Origin: Halomonas sp.
GTDB lineage: Bacteria > Pseudomonadota > Gammaproteobacteria > Pseudomonadales > Halomonadaceae
Length of the DNA: 5,661 bases
Assembly: GCA_007116835.1 (NCBI GenBank)
Contig: SKHS01000065.1
Span: forward strand, 1-5,661
Direction: 5' to 3'
The first letter of the stretch is position 1. Every line of letters starts with the position of its first letter. The translations under genes were made by a program, and so were the position numbers. The notes under the pieces are model-generated. The model ran no database searches. It worked only from the letters and a program-made list of their open reading frames with translations, and was not told where the DNA came from. Shown one piece after another: positions 5,496 through 5,661 of this stretch.

Positions 5496-5521
5496 TGGTC
5501 AATGGTTCGGACAGTTTTAAA

Positions 5522-5582
5522 GAAAGCCTGATGCTCAGATAATGAGGTCTCCTATAACACCGCGACCCGCGCACAGGCTTTC
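5522..5582 (+). promoter_or_regulatory. Inverted repeat sequestering the transposase ribosome binding site
   Basis: GAAAGCCTG 5522-5530 is the exact reverse complement of CAGGCTTTC 5574-5582. Allowing a bulged A at 5531, the pairing continues with TGC 5532-5534 and GCA 5571-5573, giving 12 bp. The right arm covers the whole stretch just before the ATG at 5583, including the only Shine-Dalgarno-like bases (AGG 5575-5577). Any transcript covering both arms would hide the start. Similar structures protect IS10, IS30 and IS50 from activation by outside transcription. Confidence 0.6.
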
Positions 5583-5661
5583 ATGGAAATAGTCAATACG
5601 GTCTTGCAGCAGATGTCCAGTCTCAATAAGCCTCAGCGGCGGTTTATCCTCGTCCTGTTGC
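5583..5661 (+). CDS. Insertion-sequence transposase, N-terminus only
   Basis: 26 codons are visible before the right edge. The segment MSSLNKPQRRFILVLL, starting at residue 11, resembles the beginning of DDE-type IS transposases that open with a 'LNKPQR-F' block followed in full-length members by a 'VNF-NLSRYS' region; that part lies outside the window, so the family is not assigned. The ATG at 5583 is the only start in the frame after the TGA at 5529-5531, apart from the internal ATG at residue 11. Its ribosome binding site is weak (AGG, 5-nt spacer) and lies inside an inverted repeat. Whether the gene is intact cannot be told. Confidence 0.55.
   Translation, partial: MEIVNTVLQQMSSLNKPQRRFILVLL

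Larger units (their letters stand above)
4979..5503. other. Gene-free, A+T-rich region between the LysR gene and the IS element
   Basis: I find no supported gene here. Positions 5161-5220 and 5281-5340 are about one third G+C by hand count, far below the neighbouring genes. Small repeats are present: AAACGTT 5288-5294 inverted as AACGTTT 5310-5316; AGCTAA 5320-5325 inverted as TTAGCT 5328-5333; and TTTTTAGCGA directly repeated at 5336-5345 and 5427-5436. The part next to 4979 must hold the LysR promoter, but no good sigma-70 pair stands out. Confidence 0.6.
5504..5661 (+). mobile_element. Left part of an insertion sequence (boundary approximate)
   Basis: A transposase-like reading frame begins at 5583 and runs off the right edge. 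The IS left end must lie upstream, probably within about 80 nt of the start codon. The stretch from GGTTCGGACAG (about 5504) to the inverted repeat at 5522 is my guess for the terminal repeat, but the partner end is outside the window, so neither the boundary nor a target duplication can be confirmed. Confidence 0.4.

Noticed and set aside
1..5661. CRISPR array, tRNA or rRNA, toxin-antitoxin or defence genes
   Set aside because: No regularly spaced direct repeats, no cloverleaf-like or rRNA sequence, and no recognisable defence or toxin domain on either strand.

Overview
The window reads as chromosomal DNA of a gamma-proteobacterium. The protein sequences feel closest to Halomonas and its relatives (Halomonadaceae): a DeaD-type helicase, a CsbD/YjbJ-like stress protein, an acidic PRC-barrel secreted protein and a YqjG-type glutathionyl-hydroquinone reductase. 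This is recognition from the sequence, not a search result. Genes are moderately G+C rich (a helicase stretch counted by hand is about 63%). The last 500 bases contain blocks near one third G+C.

Layout from left to right. (1) 1-1569, minus: most of a DEAD-box RNA helicase (deaD/csdA), with the C-terminus off the left edge. (2) 1570-2091: a long gene-poor stretch dense in inverted repeats. Read on the minus strand it looks like a long structured leader for deaD. It contains an open frame of 48 codons and ends near a terminator-like site facing the other way. (3) 2092-2289 and 2395-2877, plus: a CsbD-family protein and an exported PRC-barrel protein whose C-terminal tail is built of three 11-residue tryptophan repeats. 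A hairpin terminator lies between them and a strong bidirectional terminator follows. (4) 2983-3978 and 4058-4978, minus: a glutathionyl-hydroquinone reductase with a LysR-type regulator directly upstream in the same direction. (5) 4979-5582: no convincing gene, A+T-rich. (6) 5583-5661, plus: the first 26 codons of what looks like an insertion-sequence transposase. Its start codon follows directly on one arm of a 12-bp inverted repeat.

Taken together this is a stress-flavoured housekeeping neighbourhood: cold-shock/RNA remodelling (DeaD), general or osmotic stress (CsbD, PRC-barrel), and quinone/thiol detoxification (the reductase) with a probable dedicated regulator. An IS element borders it on the right. 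I see no CRISPR array, phage module, defence island, tRNA or rRNA. The most interesting unexplained signals are the structured deaD leader, the 11-residue W-repeat shared between CsbD and the PRC-barrel tail, and the RBS-sequestering hairpin at the transposase start.
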